Shown here one piece after another: positions 1 to 7,805 of a stretch of 64,000 bases of DNA. The DNA comes from Salmonella bongori NCTC 12419 (GTDB lineage Bacteria > Pseudomonadota > Gammaproteobacteria > Enterobacterales > Enterobacteriaceae): NCBI RefSeq assembly GCF_000252995.1, contig NC_015761.1, positions 3,224,001-3,288,000 of the forward strand, in the 5' to 3' direction. A program made the position numbers and the translations under genes. The notes under the pieces are model-generated. The model saw only the letters and a program-made list of their open reading frames with translations, was not told the DNA's origin and did no database searches. Every line of letters begins with the position of its first letter. Position 1 is the first letter of the stretch.

Positions 1-1
1 G

Positions 2-649
2 GCGATGAATAACCTACCCGATGCCTTCTCGCCACAATTACTGTTTCTTGATGCCGATCGCAATACCCTGATTCGCCGTTATAGCGACACACGCCGTTTA
101 CATCCGCTTTCCAGCAAAAATCTTTCTTTAGAGAGTGCGATTGATAAAGAGAGCGATCTGCTGGAGCCGCTGCGCTCACGTGCGGATCTGATCGTCGACA
201 CCTCGGAAATGTCCGTCCATGAGCTGGCCGAAATGCTGCGTACCCGTCTGCTGGGTAAACGCGAGCGCGAGCTGACAATGGTATTTGAATCCTTCGGCTT
301 CAAACACGGTATCCCGATTGATGCGGACTATGTGTTCGATGTCCGCTTTCTGCCCAACCCGCACTGGGACCCAAAACTGCGCCCCATGACCGGGCTTGAT
401 AAACCGGTTGCCGCATTTCTTGACCGGCACACAGAAGTTCACAATTTTATCTATCAGACTCGCAGTTATCTTGAGCTATGGTTACCAATGCTGGAGACCA
501 ACAACCGCAGTTACCTTACTGTCGCTATCGGTTGTACCGGCGGGAAACACCGTTCGGTGTATATTGCAGAACAGCTGGCAGACTACTTCCGTTCGCGCGG
601 TAAAAACGTCCAGTCTCGCCATCGCACGCTGGAAAAACGCAAAACATGA
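2..649 (+). CDS. rapZ: RNase adapter protein RapZ (5' end outside window)
   Basis: This is the C-terminal three quarters of RapZ. The reading frame is open from the first bases, and the ATG at 5 is an internal methionine, because the family is about 284 residues and its N-terminal P-loop domain is missing here. RapZ binds the sRNA GlmZ and hands it to RNase E, so controlling glucosamine-6-phosphate synthase (GlmS) levels. The visible C-terminal domain carries the conserved GCTGGKHRSV phosphate-binding-like motif and ends in a basic tail (SRHRTLEKRKT) typical of the RNA-binding end. The stop overlaps the npr start by 4 bp (ATGA), so the two genes are translationally coupled. Identification is by near identity with the E. 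coli protein. Confidence 0.97.
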   Translation, partial: AMNNLPDAFSPQLLFLDADRNTLIRRYSDTRRLHPLSSKNLSLESAIDKESDLLEPLRSRADLIVDTSEMSVHELAEMLRTRLLGKRERELTMVFESFGFKHGIPIDADYVFDVRFLPNPHWDPKLRPMTGLDKPVAAFLDRHTEVHNFIYQTRSYLELWLPMLETNNRSYLTVAIGCTGGKHRSVYIAEQLADYFRSRGKNVQSRHRTLEKRKT

Positions 650-918
650 CCGTAAAGCAAACTGTTGAAGTCACCAATAAGCTGGGCATGCACGCCCGGC
701 CTGCCATGAAGCTTTTCGAACTGATGCAGGGTTTTGACGCTGAGGTACTCTTACGTAATGACGAAGGCACCGAAGCGGAAGCGAACAGCGTCATCGCGCT
801 GTTAATGCTCGACTCCGCCAAAGGGCGTCAGATAGAAATTGAAGCCACCGGCCCGCAAGAAGTTGAAGCGCTGGCAGCGGTTATCGCTCTGTTCAATTCC
901 GGTTTCGACGAAGATTAG
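646..918 (+). CDS. npr: Phosphocarrier protein NPr of the nitrogen PTS
   Basis: NPr is an HPr-like 90-residue phosphocarrier that passes phosphate from EI-Ntr (PtsP) to EIIA-Ntr (PtsN) in the regulatory nitrogen phosphotransferase system. The phosphorylation site is His16 in the GMHARPA motif. The length matches the family. It overlaps rapZ by 4 bp and is the last gene of the rpoN-hpf-ptsN-rapZ-npr operon known from enterobacteria. No clear terminator was seen directly after it; the next genes face the opposite way. Confidence 0.97.
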   Translation: MTVKQTVEVTNKLGMHARPAMKLFELMQGFDAEVLLRNDEGTEAEANSVIALLMLDSAKGRQIEIEATGPQEVEALAAVIALFNSGFDED

Positions 919-1049
919 CCCTTTCTCTTTTCACCCTGTAAGGATACTCAAAAAATGCGACCTGAATATCAAATAGCTGTAGGCCGTCAGTTGATAAATT
1001 TGTGGGATAAAGGGGGCTCGGCTATGGATAGCAGACGAATGCCGCCCAT
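919..1049. other. Junction between npr and the effector/immunity cluster
   Basis: This 131-bp stretch separates the conserved npr gene from the accessory cluster. An ATG at 955 opens a 49-codon frame ending at 1104, preceded by AAGGA at a workable distance, but its last third is simply the antisense of the lipoprotein gene's 3' end. I do not recognise the peptide and do not call it a gene. E. coli K-12 has yrbL here; no yrbL-like coding sequence is visible. Confidence 0.5.
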
Positions 1050-1814
1050 CTATTTCCCACGCTCTGATGCGGGCAATCCCAAATCCGGATCGCAGCGCAT
1101 ATGATCCCAGCCGGTATAGTTTTTAACCTCCGGGACTTTATTGGGAATGCCCTGCCAGTTTGTTTCTTCTGAAAAAGTTAACCACGCATTTGGCCCACTT
1201 GCTGATGCCCATGAGGTATAATTTTTCCCCCAGTAGCTGTTATCGTTGGTGCCATTATTCCTCGGGCGCAGATGATGCTTTTCTCCGTCATAAACATAAT
1301 CGATACCTTCCCCACCCGGCTGAAGACGGGGATCGTCAAAGGGTTTTGAACTGATATACAGATCGCCCTGCTTTGTCAGCAGAAAACCCTGGTCGTTGAC
1401 AACGGTGAAGGAGTCGATGGTTTCGCGAAGAGGAGGCCAACTGCCATAACGTTTTGCTCCCCCTCCGGGGGAATAGCTGGCAACGCCCCAGGTTTGCCCA
1501 TAATCTTTTGAAACGGTGAATGCGCCAGCTTCATAGGACATAATGGCGATATAACGCTCAGATGGGTGAATAAATGTTTTCGTAAAAATACGATAACCAT
1601 CAGAGACATCATAAATCCGGGAGCGAATATCTCTTTGAGTATCCACATAAACCAGCCCACCCTGGCAATAGAAGCCCTCCAGCTCCAGATAACGGTGGTC
1701 GTCAAACCGGTAAACCACCTGTACGGGCGGTTTCCGTGATTTGCGGTTATCTGCGTGGCATGCCGTCAGCAGGCTGATACCCAGCGTGATAGCGATAACA
1801 TGTGTTATGTTCAT
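1050..1814 (-). CDS. Tli3-like immunity lipoprotein, distal copy (copy C)
   Basis: This 254-residue lipoprotein has a signal peptide with lipobox LLTAC, predicting lipid attachment at Cys19 and a periplasm-facing position. It is the third of three tandem paralogues behind a lipase effector gene, and the context fits immunity to a periplasm-acting phospholipase (Tli3-type). The first ~50 residues, the GGAKRYGS block, the TKQGDLYISSKPFDD block and the last ~40 residues (from WQGIPNKVPEV) match the other copies. Residues ~51-115 and ~170-215 are strongly diverged, so it may recognise a different effector variant. The start is fixed by AGGAAGG just upstream. The function is inferred from context and family resemblance. 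Confidence 0.8.
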   Translation of the reverse strand: MNITHVIAITLGISLLTACHADNRKSRKPPVQVVYRFDDHRYLELEGFYCQGGLVYVDTQRDIRSRIYDVSDGYRIFTKTFIHPSERYIAIMSYEAGAFTVSKDYGQTWGVASYSPGGGAKRYGSWPPLRETIDSFTVVNDQGFLLTKQGDLYISSKPFDDPRLQPGGEGIDYVYDGEKHHLRPRNNGTNDNSYWGKNYTSWASASGPNAWLTFSEETNWQGIPNKVPEVKNYTGWDHMRCDPDLGLPASERGK

Positions 1815-1870
1815 TTCTGACCTTCCTGTTCAGACCTGTGGCTCCGGCATATCCCACCGGAGGTTACCAC
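1815..1870 (-). repeat. Duplicated effector 3' tail between copies B and C
   Basis: Read on the minus strand, this spacer encodes an NLRWDMPEPQV-stop peptide followed by AGGAAGGTCAGAA and the copy C ATG. It matches the last codons of the effector gene (NLQWDMPEPQV-stop) and the gap before copy A. The spacer is therefore a relic of the effector's 3' end that was copied together with the immunity gene. It supplies the ribosome binding site for copy C. Confidence 0.88.
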
Positions 1871-2641
1871 TTATTTTCCACGCTCTGATGCGGGCAATCC
1901 CAAATCCGGGTCGCAGCGCATATGATCCCAGCCGGTGTAGTTTTTAACTTCCGGGACTTTATTGGGGATACCCTGCCAGTTAGGCTTATAAGCAAAAATA
2001 GTCCACGGATCCGCATCATTAAGCGAATTCCAGGAGATGTATTCCCATCCCCAGTCCATCCCTGAATATCCGGGCATTAAACGAGCATGTTTTTGTTCTC
2101 CCCGTGAATTACGGTATGAGTAAGGAATACCTTCCCCACCCGGCTGAAGACGGGGATCGTCAAAGGGTTTTGAACTGATATACAGATCGCCCTGCTTTGT
2201 CAGCAGAAAACCCTGGTCGTTGACGACGGTGAAGGAGTCAACATTTTCACGCACAGGCCGATCGCTGCCATAACGTTTCGCTCCCCCTCCGGGAGTGAAT
2301 CGTGCCGTTCCCCAGGTCTGACCGTAATTACGGGAAATCAAAAATCCCGATATATCATCCCAGGGAATGGCAATATACTTACCCGATGGATGGATATATG
2401 TGAACGTTGAAACTCTGAAAACAGGTGTATCGCGCGCCACCACTTCAGCCCTGATCCTCTTCTGTGTATCGTTGTACCAGAGTGCGCCTTCACAATAAAA
2501 ACCCTCCAGCTCCAGATAACGGTGGTCGTCAAACCGGTAAACCACCTGTACGGGCGGTTTCCGTGATTTGCGGTTATCTGCGTGGCATGCCGTCAGCAGG
2601 CTGATACCCAGCGTGATAGCGATAACGTGTGTTATGTTCAT
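1871..2641 (-). CDS. Tli3-like immunity lipoprotein, middle copy (copy B)
   Basis: A 256-residue lipoprotein with the same signal peptide and lipobox (Cys19) as its neighbours. By eye it differs from copy A at about eight residues: Ser14 for Gly, two in the TQKRIRAEV segment, and a cluster in GSDRPVRENVDSF where copies A and C both have GSWPPLRETIDSF. It is probably an immunity protein against the upstream lipase effector, anchored in a membrane facing the periplasm. Near identity with copy A implies recent duplication or ongoing gene conversion. Confidence 0.82.
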   Translation of the reverse strand: MNITHVIAITLGISLLTACHADNRKSRKPPVQVVYRFDDHRYLELEGFYCEGALWYNDTQKRIRAEVVARDTPVFRVSTFTYIHPSGKYIAIPWDDISGFLISRNYGQTWGTARFTPGGGAKRYGSDRPVRENVDSFTVVNDQGFLLTKQGDLYISSKPFDDPRLQPGGEGIPYSYRNSRGEQKHARLMPGYSGMDWGWEYISWNSLNDADPWTIFAYKPNWQGIPNKVPEVKNYTGWDHMRCDPDLGLPASERGK

Positions 2642-2708
2642 TTCTGACCTTCCTGTTCAGACCTGTGGCTCCGGCATATCCCACCGGAGGTTACGAATAA
2701 TCGTTCAC
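2642..2708 (-). repeat. Duplicated effector 3' tail between copies A and B
   Basis: A second copy of the effector-tail spacer. On the minus strand it encodes the same NLRWDMPEPQV-stop peptide and the AGGAAGG ribosome binding site ahead of copy B. It is slightly longer than the 1815-1870 spacer because of about 11 extra bases beside the stop codon of copy A. Together the two spacers define a duplication unit of roughly 830 bp: effector tail plus one immunity gene. Confidence 0.88.
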
Positions 2709-3479
2709 TTATTTTCCACGCTCTGATGCGGGCAGACCCAAATCCGGGTCGCAGCGCATATGATCCCAGCCGGTGTAGTTTTTAACCTCCGGGACTTTAT
2801 TGGGGATACCCTGCCAGTTAGGCTTATAAGCAAAAATAGTCCACGGATCCGCATCATTAAGCGAATTCCAGGAGATGTATTCCCATCCCCAGTCCATCCC
2901 TGAATATCCGGGCATTAAACGAGCATGTTTTTGTTCTCCCCGTGAATTACGGTATGAGTAAGGAATACCTTCCCCACCCGGCTGAAGACGGGGATCGTCA
3001 AAGGGTTTTGAACTGATATACAGATCGCCCTGCTTTGTCAGCAGAAAACCCTGGTCGTTGACGACGGTGAAGGAGTCAATGGTTTCGCGAAGAGGAGGCC
3101 AACTGCCATAACGTTTCGCTCCCCCTCCGGGAGTGAATCGTGCCGTTCCCCAGGTCTGACCGTAATTACGGGAAATCAAAAATCCCGATATATCATCCCA
3201 GGGAATGGCAATATACTTACCCGATGGATGGATATATGTGAACGTTGAAACTCTGAAAACAGGTGTATCGCGCGCCACCACTTCAGCCCTGATCCCCCTC
3301 TGCGTATCGTTGTACCAGAGTGCGCCTTCACAATAAAAACCCTCCAGCTCCAGATAACGGTGGTCGTCAAACCGGTAAACCACCTGTACGGGCGGTTTCC
3401 GTGATTTGCGGTTATCTGCGTGGCACGCCGTCAGCAGGCCGATACCCAGTGTGATAGCGATAACGTGTGTTATGTTCAT
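2709..3479 (-). CDS. Tli3-like immunity lipoprotein, effector-proximal copy (copy A)
   Basis: A 256-residue lipoprotein (lipobox LLTAC, Cys19) whose start lies 15 bp after the effector's stop codon, with AGGAAGG as ribosome binding site. Immediate linkage to a PAAR-like/lipase effector, plus periplasmic lipoprotein topology, points to the cognate immunity protein. Tli3-type proteins protect the cell by binding the phospholipase in the periplasm. No transmembrane helix is visible after the signal peptide. This is probably the ancestral copy, because it follows the intact effector end rather than a duplicated scrap. Confidence 0.85.
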   Translation of the reverse strand: MNITHVIAITLGIGLLTACHADNRKSRKPPVQVVYRFDDHRYLELEGFYCEGALWYNDTQRGIRAEVVARDTPVFRVSTFTYIHPSGKYIAIPWDDISGFLISRNYGQTWGTARFTPGGGAKRYGSWPPLRETIDSFTVVNDQGFLLTKQGDLYISSKPFDDPRLQPGGEGIPYSYRNSRGEQKHARLMPGYSGMDWGWEYISWNSLNDADPWTIFAYKPNWQGIPNKVPEVKNYTGWDHMRCDPDLGLPASERGK

Positions 3480-3494
3480 TTCTGACCTTCCTGT

Positions 3495-5930
3495 TCAGAC
3501 CTGTGGCTCCGGCATGTCCCACTGGAGGTTATCCACCATCTGGTTTTCCATATCCCGTTTGTTACCCGGCTTCATTTTCTGGCGTGGACCATAATCATTC
3601 ACCACGCCATTTTTTCCTGTTGGCATGGGTTTTTCACCCGTTTCGGGCTTGTTCATCATTGGCTTGATTACTCTTGGCAGGACACCCCCAGCGTAATATT
3701 TTTTCGCAGCTTCATCTGGATTTTCCGGTCTGCGCCAGTCTGCCTGTAGTAACAAGCTCTTCCAGAACACTTCATCTGAAAACGCCTCGGTACTCCCGAT
3801 CGCCAGGTCATACGGCACTGCCCGCACCTGTACATTCGGGTTGCACACCACTGACGAGTGCTGGCTGTAAGTCGCTTTATAATTTGCCACCACATCCAGT
3901 TCGTCGTCATTTGCATAACGCCTTACTCTCAGTTGCTGTGACGGACCGTAATCCCCTTCCCCCCGACCACTGACAATTTCCATCCGGTAATGTGCGCTCA
4001 GTTCGGCAAGCTGCGTCTCATTCAGTGCCTGGCCGTTACGCAGGTAGCGGAACGCCGCCGTATCCGGCACGTCCAGCATCTCCTCCCGGAAATCTTCTGC
4101 TTTTCTTGCCGCCCTGGCGATGTCCGGGTCATTACCCGCCAGAGGGGCTTTGTAGCCTTCGTTTTGCCCCTGAAGCTCAAACACGAAGGGTTCCGGCAGC
4201 ACCGCGCCGCTGACGGTAACATCCTGGTATGTGTATTTCACATCCTGAGGCGGGATTTTGGGATCATTCTGTTTCGCTTCCGGCATCACAAAGTGATAAC
4301 CAGTCTTATCACCGACGCTGACATCCTTGCAGAAGACCCGCTGGCGTAAATTTCCCTTTGTCTGCGTGCTGATGTTATCCGGGATGCCGCGCCAGCCCAT
4401 CCCCTGAACCGGCAGCATAGACACCACCTGGTCGTTGGGGCAGAAATAGTTGTGGACCAGCCCGAAATTATTACGGTTGTAGGTTGCCGCGCCCCATTTA
4501 TCCTTCCCGCTGTCTGACAGGCAACCCTGATTGAATAACTGTTCGGTATCGTCTGCGCTGTGTGACTGACCACCGTTATACCGGGCGTTATCGCCCATAA
4601 CCTGGCAAAAGTGCGCCAGAGTCTGCTGGCGTGCTTTATCCGTCTGCTGGTTGCCTGGCTGGGCGTTTTCCAGCCAGCGATTTTCCAGAGAGTAGGGCGA
4701 ATTATTGAGGATCACACAGTCCACAGGGGCAAATCCTTCCGCTTTTACCCACAAGTTTGCCAGCATGGTGACGATGGTGCCCTGGCTGTGGGCGACAATA
4801 TTGATGGTATCAAATTGAGTGGCAGGTTTTTGGCGAATGGCAATAATCAAATCCGCCAGCCGTCGTGCGGCATAGGCCTGGTAAATACGGTGCGGGTTAG
4901 CATAAATCGGGTGGCTCCAGTCGCCGTCGTTCATCTTCGAGCGGGATATCGCCCCGACCACATCCAGCGCCACGCCGTTAGCCCCCGGCCCGAACATATC
5001 GGGAATATTAGTGGTGGCGTTGGCGAACGTGCCACCGCCTTTGGCATGCGCTTTTTTATCCAGCCAGTTGTTCAGGTTATCGATATTTGCGTCGTTATGA
5101 GCATGGCGGATTTTTTCATCGTCCTGCCGGTACGTATCGTAAGGCAGATCGGTTTTATTCCGTTTTTCGCGTAATTCATTCCGGTATCGCTTCTGATCGG
5201 CTTCCCATGTGGTTTTATCTACCGGTTTATATCCCCAGTAGAAAGGAATAATGGGTGAACGGGCAACGTTATCCTTTACATCCGTAATCATAAACTCTTC
5301 TGCATTCCACGAATGCGGGTGTAGATCGGTGCGTCCCAGCCGTTCATTCAATCCGGCGCATATTCCGGTATCCTGGTTCTGGTAGGCTTCTCCCACGTCA
5401 TTCACACCATGTACCAGAATGACAATACATGGCATGGCTGATTTTTTATCTTTGCCTTCGTCTTCGTCGTTGTTCTCATCTCTCCACGGCGGTATATATG
5501 ACTCATCTTCCAGCTCCGGTAAAGGAGGAAGATATCCTTGCATCAGGCCCGCCATGTTGACCGTATTCCCGTGGTTCATAAACAGTTTATCCGTCAGGCG
5601 GCACGCAGGTTTTCCCTCAAAAAAGACATCGAACGAATGGGATATCCACTCTGTTTCGGCTTTATTCGTCCCAGAATTCACGCCGCCCATGCTGCCCGCT
5701 TCGTCGAGCACGCTGCGGGCAAACTGCGACCCCATGTTAGCTATCATATTGCCGCCGTCCGCAGACACACTGACCGTGCCTTTTACCAGATCGGCTGAAT
5801 AGGCCTCATTTTCATACGCGACGGGAACCCCAAAAGGCGGCGTTTTGCAGACATCCGGCAGGGTATTATGGCTGACGCCATCACTGCCTTTGTGACATAA
5901 CGTTAATCCATTGATGTTAATGGTCACCAT
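3495..5930 (-). CDS. Putative type VI secretion phospholipase effector, PAAR-like plus Tle3-like domain
   Basis: An 811-residue toxin candidate. Residues 1-~130 form a PAAR-like (DUF4150) domain starting MVTININGLTLCHKGS, the type that caps a VgrG spike. After an acidic linker, residues ~165-600 look like an alpha/beta hydrolase: oxyanion-type HGVND at His174 and the nucleophile elbow AHSQG with Ser382, followed by PNDQVV, a plausible site for the catalytic acid. The C-terminal part resembles the DUF3274 region of Tle3 lipases. Tle3 proteins are antibacterial phospholipases acting in the target periplasm. There is no signal peptide, as expected for T6SS cargo. I chose the start at 5930 over the upstream in-frame ATG at 5987 because MVTIN begins the family domain. 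Three immunity candidates follow; no T6SS structural genes are in the window, so export would need an apparatus encoded elsewhere. Confidence 0.85.
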   Translation of the reverse strand: MVTININGLTLCHKGSDGVSHNTLPDVCKTPPFGVPVAYENEAYSADLVKGTVSVSADGGNMIANMGSQFARSVLDEAGSMGGVNSGTNKAETEWISHSFDVFFEGKPACRLTDKLFMNHGNTVNMAGLMQGYLPPLPELEDESYIPPWRDENNDEDEGKDKKSAMPCIVILVHGVNDVGEAYQNQDTGICAGLNERLGRTDLHPHSWNAEEFMITDVKDNVARSPIIPFYWGYKPVDKTTWEADQKRYRNELREKRNKTDLPYDTYRQDDEKIRHAHNDANIDNLNNWLDKKAHAKGGGTFANATTNIPDMFGPGANGVALDVVGAISRSKMNDGDWSHPIYANPHRIYQAYAARRLADLIIAIRQKPATQFDTINIVAHSQGTIVTMLANLWVKAEGFAPVDCVILNNSPYSLENRWLENAQPGNQQTDKARQQTLAHFCQVMGDNARYNGGQSHSADDTEQLFNQGCLSDSGKDKWGAATYNRNNFGLVHNYFCPNDQVVSMLPVQGMGWRGIPDNISTQTKGNLRQRVFCKDVSVGDKTGYHFVMPEAKQNDPKIPPQDVKYTYQDVTVSGAVLPEPFVFELQGQNEGYKAPLAGNDPDIARAARKAEDFREEMLDVPDTAAFRYLRNGQALNETQLAELSAHYRMEIVSGRGEGDYGPSQQLRVRRYANDDELDVVANYKATYSQHSSVVCNPNVQVRAVPYDLAIGSTEAFSDEVFWKSLLLQADWRRPENPDEAAKKYYAGGVLPRVIKPMMNKPETGEKPMPTGKNGVVNDYGPRQKMKPGNKRDMENQMVDNLQWDMPEPQV

Positions 5931-6137
5931 ACTGATACCAATTCCTTTATTGCTGGCATTAGCGATTTCGTTTGTGAAACACACCATACGCCGGGCGGAA
6001 CGGTAAAGAAGTGAGATCCAGGTGATATGACTTAAATTCGGAATACATTTAGTAAACAGAGGGTTGTGAAAAACTCACGACATCGCTTCACAAGAAGTCT
6101 GAAATATATACTCCATTCATTTTATTAGATTACATGT

Positions 6138-6180
6138 TGAACTACACAAGCCTAATAGCGCTATGCTTATCAGGCCTGAG
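6138..6180. repeat. REP-like palindrome downstream of mtgA
   Basis: An imperfect palindrome GCCTAATAGCG...CTTATCAGGCCT just beyond the mtgA stop codon. It resembles the REP/BIME units common at 3' ends of enterobacterial operons and the clearer example near 41.27 kb. Confidence 0.55.
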
Positions 6181-6188
6181 TTCACCGC

Positions 6189-6917
6189 TTAATACAGCTT
6201 ACTTTCCCGCATAAACGATTCACCACCTAACTGGCGCATCTGGCGCATAATCCACGCCTGCCGACTACGCACATAGCCGGAAGGCGCATTCGCCTTATAG
6301 CGTAACGGATTTGGCAGTACCGCCGCCAGCAATGCGGCTTCGGACATTGTTAAGCGGCTGGCGGGCTTATTAAAATAACGCCGGGCCGCGGCCTCCACGC
6401 CAAAAATACCATCGCCAAACTCCGCGATATTCAGATAAACCGTGAGGATACGCTTTTTGCTCCAGACGGTCTCAATGCCCAGCGTCAGGCCGGCCTCCAG
6501 GCCTTTGCGTACCCAACTGCGGCCATCCCATAAAAAGAGATTTTTCGCCGTTTGCTGAGAAAGCGTAGAAGCCCCGCGTATCCGGCTCTCATTCCGCTCA
6601 TTGTGCGCCAGCGCTTTTTCAATCGCCGGAACATCAAAGCCCCAGTGTTCAGGGAACTTCTGGTCTTCCGCCGCAATAACCGCCAATCCCATCCACGGTG
6701 AGATATCCGCCATACTGACCCACTCAGAATGCGCGACGTAACCGAACTCTCCGCCGAGCCAGGCGCTAATCTGCCGTTCCACCATTACCGCCGAAAAAGG
6801 CACCGGAACCACGCTAAACAACGCGATGCCGCCGCCCCAAAAGAGGGCGAGCGCGACAAAGATGCGTAAAAAAAGACGGCGCAAAAACGTTAACGGCGCG
6901 ATGCGGCGTTTGCTCAT
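6189..6917 (-). CDS. mtgA: Monofunctional peptidoglycan glycosyltransferase MtgA
   Basis: MtgA polymerises lipid II into glycan strands. The 242-residue protein has one N-terminal membrane anchor (about residues 14-36, FLRIFVALALFWGGGIALF region) and a family 51 glycosyltransferase domain. Visible motifs are AAEDQKFPEHWGFD with the catalytic Glu, RGASTLSQQTAKNLFL and the KRILTVYLNIAEFG block. Length and sequence match the E. coli enzyme. Its start overlaps the elbB stop by 4 bp (ATGA), so the two are cotranscribed and coupled. Confidence 0.97.
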   Translation of the reverse strand: MSKRRIAPLTFLRRLFLRIFVALALFWGGGIALFSVVPVPFSAVMVERQISAWLGGEFGYVAHSEWVSMADISPWMGLAVIAAEDQKFPEHWGFDVPAIEKALAHNERNESRIRGASTLSQQTAKNLFLWDGRSWVRKGLEAGLTLGIETVWSKKRILTVYLNIAEFGDGIFGVEAAARRYFNKPASRLTMSEAALLAAVLPNPLRYKANAPSGYVRSRQAWIMRQMRQLGGESFMRESKLY

Positions 6918-7567
6918 TCCGCCAGAACCAGCACGCGCGACACTAATTTATCGATGCCACTTGCCGCCTGGACGATATCCTGCGCCAGCATATAGGCTGG
7001 AGTGGTCACGACCTTATTATCTTCATCCACAACAATATCATCCACCGGACAAGGCACGTGTTCGGCGCCCATTTCTTCAAGCACTTCAGCAGTATCAATA
7101 TCCGTCCCTATCGTCAGACGTAGCGGGAAGTCAAATATTTTCGGCAACAGCGCGGGCGCGATACAGATGAATCCCAGCGGTTTACCTGCCTGATGCATGG
7201 CCTTCGCCAGCGCGACGACATCGCTATCCACCCGGCATTCTCTCCCCTGGCGGGCAAAATTGCTCAGGTTCTTCGCTGCGCCGAAACCGCCCGGCACAAT
7301 CAGCGCATCCAGTTCCTCTGCCTGAGCCTGGGCCAGCGGACGAATCTCGCCTCGCGTAATACGCGCCGCCTCAATCAGGACGTTACGCGTTTCCGCCATC
7401 GTCTCGCCGGTCAGATGATTAATGACATCCGCTTGCGGTTTATCCGGCGCAAAGCAGACAGCCTGCGCGCCACTGCGAGCAATCGCCAACAGCGTCAGAA
7501 CAGCTTCATGAATTTCGGCGCCGTCATAGACACCGCATCCGCTAAGCACTACGCCAATTTTTTTCAT
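6914..7567 (-). CDS. elbB: ElbB, DJ-1/PfpI-like glyoxalase
   Basis: A 217-residue member of the class I glutamine-amidotransferase-like / DJ-1 superfamily, reported to have glyoxalase activity. Its older link to isoprenoid synthesis is weak. Visible features are the VLSGCGVYDG start and the GFICIAPALLP nucleophile-elbow region with Cys. I place the start at MKKIGVVLSG (7567) as in E. coli; an ATG 9 bp upstream sits almost on top of the GGAGG ribosome binding site and is less likely. It overlaps mtgA downstream by 4 bp. Confidence 0.93.
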   Translation of the reverse strand: MKKIGVVLSGCGVYDGAEIHEAVLTLLAIARSGAQAVCFAPDKPQADVINHLTGETMAETRNVLIEAARITRGEIRPLAQAQAEELDALIVPGGFGAAKNLSNFARQGRECRVDSDVVALAKAMHQAGKPLGFICIAPALLPKIFDFPLRLTIGTDIDTAEVLEEMGAEHVPCPVDDIVVDEDNKVVTTPAYMLAQDIVQAASGIDKLVSRVLVLAE

Positions 7568-7649
7568 GGTGAACATCCTCCTGCAACCAACTCAAGCCCA
7601 TTAAGAATTTTGATTAAAATGCTACGCTTCACACATTTAAATGATTCAT

Positions 7650-7684
7650 GTAACAAATCATTTAGGATTTGCTATCTTAACTGC
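7650..7684 (+). promoter_or_regulatory. arcZ promoter
   Basis: TATCTT at 7673-7678 is a fair -10, seven bases before the expected ArcZ 5' end at 7685. GTAACA at 7650-7655, 17 bp upstream, is a moderate -35. In E. coli this promoter is repressed by ArcA under low oxygen, and the divergent layout here is the same; that regulation is from knowledge of the family. Confidence 0.6.
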
Positions 7685-7805
7685 GTGCGGCCTGAAAATG
7701 GGGCTGTGCCTTTTAAATCATCATAATAAGTACGGCGCAGCCGCGATTTCCCTGGTGTTGGCGCAGTATTCGCGCACCCCGGTCAAACCGGGGTCATTTT
7801 TTTTC
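7685..7805 (+). ncRNA. arcZ: Hfq-dependent small RNA ArcZ
   Basis: ArcZ (RyhA/SraH) lies between elbB and arcB on the strand opposite arcB, as in E. coli. The sequence runs from GTGCGGCCTG to the terminator, about 121 nt. The conserved 3' part contains the seed region CCTGGTGTTGGCGCAG, and the stem ACCCCGGTcaaACCGGGGT is followed by eight T. ArcZ is cut by RNase E to a ~56-nt form that activates rpoS and represses targets such as flhD. The terminator T-run lies inside the last codons of arcB on the other strand, and arcB's stop codon is in the terminator stem. Confidence 0.93.

Noticed and set aside
5..7. ATG at position 5 as start of the first gene
   Set aside because: The frame is open to the window edge and RapZ normally has about 70 more N-terminal residues, so this is an internal Met.
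3990..5174. Long plus-strand frames across the effector gene
   Set aside because: Antisense shadows of the effector; compositions are Arg/Pro-rich and match no family I know.
5931..5987. Longer effector start (MVCFTNEIANASNKG...)
   Set aside because: The PAAR-like domain begins at MVTININ; the extra 19 residues lack similarity and the downstream ATG has AAGGA upstream. It remains possible.
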